Shown piece by piece: positions 59,253 to 64,000 of a stretch of 64,000 nt of DNA. The notes beneath the pieces are model-generated. The model ran no database searches. It was not told the origin of the DNA and saw nothing but the letters and a program-made list of their open reading frames with translations. Position 1 is the first letter of the stretch. Each line of letters starts with the position of its first letter. The stretch lies in assembly GCF_042677945.1 (NCBI RefSeq), contig NZ_JBHUDN010000011.1, one strand, 5' to 3'. The position numbers and the translations under genes were made by a program. Source of the stretch: Haloplanus litoreus. Its GTDB lineage: Archaea > Halobacteriota > Halobacteria > Halobacteriales > Haloferacaceae.

Positions 59253-60120
59253 ATGCCCGACGAACCGACCGCGTTCGTCCCCGGCCACGTCACCGGCTTC
59301 TTCAGCCCTGCGCCCGCCGACGACCCGGCGCGGGCGGGATCTCGCGGCGCCGGACTCACCCTCACCGACGGCGTGGCCGTGACGGTCCACGAGGCGGACG
59401 AGCCGGGCGTCGTTCTCGACGGTGACGCCCTCCCCATGCCGCCGGTCGAGACGGTGCTCTCGGGCCTCGGGGTGGCCGACCGGGCGCGAGTCGTCGCCGA
59501 GAGCGATCTGCCCCTCGGCACCGGCTTCGGCGTCTCGGGCGCGATGGCGCTCGGGACGGCACTGGCCGCCAACGTCCGCTTCGGCTGCGAGCGCTCCGCG
59601 AACGACCTCGTGACGCTCGCCCACCGCGCGGAGGTCGAAGCGGGGACGGGCCTCGGCGACGTGGTCGCCCAGGCCCGCGGTGGCGTCCCCATCCGTCTCG
59701 AACCCGGCGCGCCGGCGTACGGTCGTCTCGACGGCGTGCCCGCGACGCGGCGTGTCGAGTACGTCACCTTCGGCGACCTCTCGACGGCCGAGGTGCTGGC
59801 CGGCGACACCGACCCGCTCGTGCGGGCGGGGGAGGCGGCGCTCGACCGACTGGTCGACCGCCCGACGCTCCCGACGCTCGTCGCCGAATCGCGCCGCTTC
59901 GCCCGCGACGCCGGGTTGCTCACGGACCGGGTGCGCGAGGCCGTCGACGCCGTCGGGGTNNNNNNNNNNNNNNNNNNNCGCCGCCGCCGGCGGTGCGGCG
60001 TCGATGGCTATGCTCGGGGAGACGGTGTTCGCGCTCGAGACGGGGCTCACGGACGCCGGGTACGACGCGTCGGTCTGTCGAACCTGTGACGCCGGCGCCC
60101 ACCTCGTCGACGGTGGCTGA
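59253..60120 (+). CDS. Pantoate kinase (interrupted by assembly gap)
   Basis: A GHMP-kinase of about 285 residues. The start AFVPGHVTGFFSP and the ATP-binding loop LPLGTGFGVSGAMALGTA identify archaeal pantoate kinase, which makes 4-phosphopantoate for coenzyme A. A run of 19 Ns (59960-59978) breaks the frame: after it the sensible continuation, AAAGGAASMAMLGETVFALE through DAGAHLVDGG, is in another frame and ends with TGA at 60118-60120. The gene is therefore most likely intact in the organism. It pairs with the next gene. Confidence 0.88.
59960..59978. other. Assembly gap (19 N)
   Basis: Nineteen undetermined bases within the pantoate kinase gene. The flanks are extremely G/C rich (GCCGTCGGGGT before, CGCCGCCGCCGGCGG after), a typical place for sequencing or assembly failure. 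Confidence 0.98.
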
Positions 60121-60158
60121 TCGGGGGGCTTTTATCCGGGCCACCGAATCGGGAGCGC

Positions 60159-60908
60159 ATGGCCGAGGCCGAGATTCCCGAAGACCACCCCCGTCACGAC
60201 TCGCTGGTGACCCGTCACCGCATCGAGGCGGGCGTCGAGAAGGGCATCACCAGCAGACAGGGTCTCATCGCCCAGGGGCGCGGCGAGGCCTTCGACTACT
60301 TGCTCGGGGAGCGGACGCTCCCCTCGGCGGACGCGGCGGCGCGTGCGGCCGCCGCGCACCTGTTGCTCGCCGACCATCCCGTCGTCTCGGTGAACGGCAA
60401 CGCGGCGGCGCTGGTGCCCGGCGAACTCGTCGCCCTCGCCGACGCCGTCGGCGCGGATCTGGAAGTGAACCTGTTCAACCGAACCGAGGAACGGATGCGG
60501 GCTATCGTCGACCACCTCCTCGACCACGGCGCGAGCGAGGTGAAGGGACTGGCCGCGGACGCCCGCCTCCCGAATCTGACCCACGAACGTGCGAAAGTCG
60601 ACGCGGACGGTATCGCCGACGCGGACGTGGTGTTGGTGCCACTGGAGGACGGCGACCGCGCCGCGGCGCTTGCCGACCTCGGGAAGGCCGAAATCGTGAT
60701 CGACCTGAATCCGATGTCGCGGTCGGTGCAGGTGGCCGACGTTCCCATCGTCGACAACATCCTGCGGGCGATTCCGAACATCACGGCCCATGCACACGAG
60801 CTAGCCCACGCCGAACGGGCCGAACTCGAACGGATCGTCGGGGCGTTCGACGCGGCGGCGACACTCGACGACGCGGAACGCGCAATTCGGGACGGCGACC
60901 TCTCGTAG
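60159..60908 (+). CDS. Phosphopantothenate synthetase (4-phosphopantoate--beta-alanine ligase)
   Basis: A 249-residue protein of the archaeal PPS (former DUF137) family: SLVTRHRIEAGVEKGITSRQGLIAQGRGEAFDYLLGE (in parts), NLFNRTEERM, VIDLNPMSRSV and DNILRAIPNI are conserved. It joins 4-phosphopantoate with beta-alanine using ATP. Just downstream of pantoate kinase, giving both archaeal-specific steps of CoA synthesis. Confidence 0.94.
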   Translation: MAEAEIPEDHPRHDSLVTRHRIEAGVEKGITSRQGLIAQGRGEAFDYLLGERTLPSADAAARAAAAHLLLADHPVVSVNGNAAALVPGELVALADAVGADLEVNLFNRTEERMRAIVDHLLDHGASEVKGLAADARLPNLTHERAKVDADGIADADVVLVPLEDGDRAAALADLGKAEIVIDLNPMSRSVQVADVPIVDNILRAIPNITAHAHELAHAERAELERIVGAFDAAATLDDAERAIRDGDLS

Positions 60909-60976
60909 CCTCCGGGAGCCATCGCACACCCGGCCGACGGACGGCGTTTCACCGGGCCTCCGTGATGCCCGTCTCG

Positions 60977-62137
60977 CTACCGGGCGTCGGCGATGGCACG
61001 TTCGAGGCGGTCGAACCCCACCTCCAGTCGGTCGAGGCTGTTGGCGAAACTCAGGCGGAGCCAACCGTCACCCGCCTCGCCGAAGCCGTCGCCGGGGGCG
61101 AGGACGACCCCGTACTCCCGGAGGAGGTGCTCCGCCATCTCCAGGCTCGTTCCCGGCAGATCCGGGTCCAGAAAGGCGTAGAACGCGCCCTCCGGACGGG
61201 GACAGTGCAGGCCGTCGATGGTCGCGACTCGCTCGACCACGTAGTCGCGCCGCTCGCGGAAGGCATCGTACATCTCGGTGGCGTCGGCCTGTGACCCGGT
61301 CAGCGCCGCGAGGGCGGCGTGTTGACTCACGCTCGACGCACAGGAGGTGGTCGACTCGTGGATCTTCGTCGCCTGGTCGACGATGTCGGTCGTCCCCGCG
61401 AGCCACCCCACTCGCCACCCGGTCATGGCGTAGCGCTTCGAACAGGAGTTGACCGTGAGGACGTTCTCGGGGTGGCCGGTCATGGCGGCGACGCCTTTGG
61501 GGTCGCGCTCGTAGGAGAGCCCGAGGTACACCTCGTCGGCGACGACGTAGGCGTCGTGGGCGGCGGCGGCGTCGACGACGGCACGGACGGCGTCGGCGTC
61601 GTACGTCTGCCCAGTGGGGTTGTTGGGTGAACAGAGAATCACCAGGGCCGTGTCGGGACCGATGGCGTCGACGAGGCGGTCGGCGTCGAGGGCGAACCCC
61701 GTCTCCGCGGGCATCGGAACCGGCGTGGGCACGCCGTCGGCCATCCGGGTCTGGACCCAGTAGTTGGGGAACCCGGGCGTCGGGAAGACCACCTCGTCGC
61801 CGGGCGAGACGGTACAGAGGGCGGCGAGGTGCAGCGCCTCCATCCCGCCGGCGGTGACGATCACCTCGTCGGGGTCGACCCGGACGCCGTAGTCGCCGGC
61901 CATGTGATCGGCGATGGCGTCTCTGAGTGCCGGGTTGCCGGCGTTTGTGGTGTAACTGGTGTGGCCGTCCCGTGCCGCCGCGCAGGCGGCGTCGACGACG
62001 TGTGCGGGCGTATCGAAGTCGGGGATGCCGACCTCCAGGCGCACGAGGTCGTCGTCCATCTCCTCCGCGATGTCGAACATGTAGCGGATACTGGAACGCT
62101 CGACTGCACGGACGCGGTCAGTGGGTCCGAGTGTCAT
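60977..62137 (-). CDS. PLP-dependent aminotransferase (class I/II)
   Basis: A 386-residue fold-type I aminotransferase. PLP lysine is in NSCSKRYAMTGWRVGW; the GMEALHLAALCTVSPGDEV and CSPNNPTGQTYD blocks and the C-terminal Arg (LRLSF) are typical. It resembles AspB-type aminotransferases of archaea with broad substrates (aspartate or aromatic). It converges on the phosphopantothenate synthetase gene. Confidence 0.92.
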   Translation of the reverse strand: MTLGPTDRVRAVERSSIRYMFDIAEEMDDDLVRLEVGIPDFDTPAHVVDAACAAARDGHTSYTTNAGNPALRDAIADHMAGDYGVRVDPDEVIVTAGGMEALHLAALCTVSPGDEVVFPTPGFPNYWVQTRMADGVPTPVPMPAETGFALDADRLVDAIGPDTALVILCSPNNPTGQTYDADAVRAVVDAAAAHDAYVVADEVYLGLSYERDPKGVAAMTGHPENVLTVNSCSKRYAMTGWRVGWLAGTTDIVDQATKIHESTTSCASSVSQHAALAALTGSQADATEMYDAFRERRDYVVERVATIDGLHCPRPEGAFYAFLDPDLPGTSLEMAEHLLREYGVVLAPGDGFGEAGDGWLRLSFANSLDRLEVGFDRLERAIADAR

Positions 62138-62216
62138 AGTCGGCGGTGGCCGGGCGGGATCAAAAGGCGTTCGATCGACCCGTCAGCTACATGCCGTCGC
62201 GGTGTCGACTGCACCC

Positions 62217-62966
62217 ATGGCTCCCCGTCCGTACTTCTTCGGCGTCTACCACTGGCGTGAACGCCTCCGCCGGATCGCCCTCTCGGTTCTTCTCCTCGCG
62301 GCGTCGGTCGTCGTCTTCCGTCGGGGGCGGCGAGCGCTCCGTGTTCTCGCCGTCGTCGTGAGCGCCGGCGCCTGCTACCGCGGCGGCGACGCCGCCCGCC
62401 GCTTGCTCTCGCCACCGCCGTGGGCACTCGACCGGCGGAAGTACGACGCCCTCGGGTCGGTTCTCGCCCTCGACGGTTCGGACCGCATCCTCGACGTCGG
62501 ATGTGGCACCGGGCGGTCGCTGGTCGGTCTCGCCCCACATCTCCCGGCCGGTGCGTCGGTCGTCGGCTGTGACGTCTTCGACGACCGGGTGATCCTCGGC
62601 AACGGGCCGGCCCTGGCGCGGCGAAACGGGGCGCTCGCCGGCGTCGACGTGTCGCCGGTCGCGGGCGACGCCGCCCACCTCCCCTTCGCCGACGGGGCCT
62701 TCGACGCCGTAACGGCCTGTCGGGTGCTCCACGACGTGCCCGAGGCCGACCGGGACGCCGCGTTCGCGGAGCTCCGGCGCGTGTGTGCCGACGACGGGAC
62801 CGTGGGACTGCTGGAACTCCCCATCACGCCCGACGGCGTCGACGACCACGAGGCGTACTGGCGGGGGTGTCTCGAAGCCACTGGGCTGGCCGTCGAGCGC
62901 GTGGCGACCGTCGACCGCCCGACCCGGGACGGGACGTACGTCGCCATCGCGGCGACACCCGCGTGA
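62217..62966 (+). CDS. Membrane-anchored class I SAM methyltransferase
   Basis: A 249-residue protein. Two hydrophobic segments at about 20-55 (IALSVLLLAASVVVF; VLAVVVSAGACY) precede a methyltransferase domain with motif I ILDVGCGTGRSL, acidic VGCDVFDD, motif II GDAAHLPFADGAFDAV and VGLLELP. It probably methylates a lipid or quinone-like substrate at the membrane (inference). ATG at 62217. Confidence 0.85.
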   Translation: MAPRPYFFGVYHWRERLRRIALSVLLLAASVVVFRRGRRALRVLAVVVSAGACYRGGDAARRLLSPPPWALDRRKYDALGSVLALDGSDRILDVGCGTGRSLVGLAPHLPAGASVVGCDVFDDRVILGNGPALARRNGALAGVDVSPVAGDAAHLPFADGAFDAVTACRVLHDVPEADRDAAFAELRRVCADDGTVGLLELPITPDGVDDHEAYWRGCLEATGLAVERVATVDRPTRDGTYVAIAATPA

Positions 62967-63078
62967 CCCATCGCCCCGGATCGATCCATCCCTGCGGCGG
63001 TCGACCCGTCGACCGAAATATATCTTGTGGCCCGTCGCCGGTCGTCAGATTTAGACCTCGTTCGTTCCTCCCGCCACT

Positions 63079-63612
63079 GTGAAAACACGCGTATCAGCGA
63101 TCACGATCGTGGTCGCGGCGATGGCCCTACTCGCGGGCTGTTCGGCGTTCGGTGGCGGTGGGTCCGGGGCCGGCGCGGAGACGGGGACAGCGGTTCCCGA
63201 CGAGCAGGTGGCCGTCGGTAACGAGGCCGCGGGCGCGACGGACGTCAATCAGACGCTCCGCATCACGGTCGACGAGACGACCGCGGGATCGGAGTGGGCC
63301 GAAATCGGTGCGACGTATCCACGTGATCGGTTCGTCGTCGATTCGGCCACACACGAGGCGATCACACTCGGCGTCGATACCGACGGCGACGGCGAGATCG
63401 ACCGTCGGTTCAACGAGACCCACGTCAGTGGCGTCAACAACAACGAGTTCTCCTTCGACGTGACGCTCGACACCGGCTACACCCTCCAGGAGGGTGACGT
63501 GATCGTCGTGGGCTATCCGGCCGTCGATAACCCCGACGACCCCGGGGAGTACGAAGTCGAGATCCGGCTGAACGGCGAACAGACCGTCACCGGGACGGTC
63601 ACGGTCGAGTAG
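63079..63612 (+). CDS. Lipoprotein, unknown function
   Basis: A 177-residue protein with a GTG start and a Sec-type lipoprotein signal ending in LLAGC (Cys21), followed by a Gly/Ala-rich linker. The rest is one beta-rich domain (LRITVDETTAGSEWAEIG, FSFDVTLDTGYTLQEGDVIV) resembling a bacterial surface Ig-like domain. Function unknown. Confidence 0.75.
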   Translation: MKTRVSAITIVVAAMALLAGCSAFGGGGSGAGAETGTAVPDEQVAVGNEAAGATDVNQTLRITVDETTAGSEWAEIGATYPRDRFVVDSATHEAITLGVDTDGDGEIDRRFNETHVSGVNNNEFSFDVTLDTGYTLQEGDVIVVGYPAVDNPDDPGEYEVEIRLNGEQTVTGTVTVE

Positions 63613-63718
63613 CCCGTCGGTCGGCGACCCGCCGCGTCGGTAGGGGGTCCCGACCGGCCGACCGGACGTGTCGTCCGCAACCGGGGGGCTTTAGGCGCCC
63701 ATCGCCGACTACACGCGT

Positions 63719-64000
63719 ATGAGCCACGAGGAGTTTCCCACGGATCGACCTGCGGTGGTGACCTGTGGGTTGCCCTACGCCAACGGCGACCTCCACATCG
63801 GCCACCTGCGAACCTACGTCGGCGGGGACGTGTACACCCGCGCTCTGCGCAAACTCGGACAGGAGACGGCCTTCGTCTCCGGATCGGACATGCACGGGAC
63901 CCCCGTCGCGGTCAACGCCGAGGAGGCGGGCGTTTCCCCCGAGGAGTTCGCCCTGGAGTGGCACGAGACCTACGAGGAGACGTTCCCGAAGTTCGGCGTC
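63719..64000 (+). CDS. metG: Methionyl-tRNA synthetase, N-terminal part
   Basis: The first 94 codons of a class I synthetase, cut by the window end: VVTCGLPYANGDLHIGHLR contains the HIGH motif, and SGSDMHGTPVAVNAEEAG is the MetRS-typical segment after it. Charges tRNA-Met with methionine. A possible promoter box (GGCTTTAGG, about 63687-63695) precedes the ATG. Confidence 0.94.
   Translation, partial: MSHEEFPTDRPAVVTCGLPYANGDLHIGHLRTYVGGDVYTRALRKLGQETAFVSGSDMHGTPVAVNAEEAGVSPEEFALEWHETYEETFPKFGV

Noticed and set aside
57543..60050. Leftward 835-codon frame including the N gap
   Set aside because: Antisense to the dehydratase, aspS and pantoate kinase genes.

Overview
The window comes from a halophilic archaeon (class Halobacteria). 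DNA is strongly G+C rich with G/C at third codon positions, proteins are very acidic, and the core genes are archaeal: thermosome, archaeal RPA with its partner protein, Tfx regulator, L40e, archaeal LeuRS/AspRS, GatB, GGGP synthase, pantoate kinase with phosphopantothenate synthetase, Bat-type HTH regulator, and Tat-type lipoproteins. I cannot name the genus.

Region 1 (1 to about 12.1 kb, possibly to about 12.5 kb) is accessory DNA that looks like an integrated plasmid-like or virus-like element. It carries a HerA-type ATPase, an Orc1/Cdc6 initiator, a tyrosine integrase, a lipoprotein, and two polycistronic runs of small, tightly overlapping, mostly unknown genes (zinc ribbons, a SWIM finger, a PadR-like protein, single-TM peptides). 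Its most striking trait is that it contains the same regulatory layout twice, near 2.6-3.0 kb and 7.6-8.1 kb. Each copy has a winged-helix regulator gene facing away from an operon, an almost identical 18-bp promoter segment for the regulator, a perfect inverted repeat directly against the operon's TATA box, and a roughly 85-90-nt leader made of consecutive hairpins, the last holding the Shine-Dalgarno sequence. A 463-nt G-rich stretch (332-794) has no gene.

Region 2 (12.1-34.4 kb) is core chromosome: small conserved proteins, thermosome, an OCD-family enzyme, leuS, two PAS histidine kinases with nearly identical C-terminal DNA in inverted orientation around hsp20 and pheA, hisH, a DUF5786-DUF99-uracil glycosylase operon, rpl40e, TRAM and Tfx proteins, a sugar nucleotidyltransferase, and the RPA operon.

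Region 3 (34.4-53 kb) begins with tRNA-His(GTG), followed by degenerate copies of its own 3' end (an old integration scar). Then come an AI-2E family permease, an M50 protease with CBS domains, an exported pyrophosphatase, a Ski2-like helicase, a group of acyl-CoA genes (thioesterase, hydroxyacyl-CoA dehydrogenase, MaoC, carboxylase beta, acyl-CoA dehydrogenase), and a stand-alone ilvB preceded by a 26-codon Ile-rich upstream reading frame. gatB, a truncated globin and a Bat-type regulator close the region.

Region 4 (53-64 kb) is core metabolism and information processing: topA, GGGP synthase, an enolase-superfamily dehydratase, aspS, pantoate kinase (interrupted by an assembly gap of Ns), phosphopantothenate synthetase, an aminotransferase, a methyltransferase, a lipoprotein and the 5' end of metG.

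Across regions 2-4 a family of dispersed palindromic repeats (about 75-90 bp, ends resembling TGATACGGACTGTCGTAA) sits at gene 3' ends and repeatedly supplies the stop codon of the neighbouring gene. No CRISPR array, rRNA or intact insertion sequence was seen.
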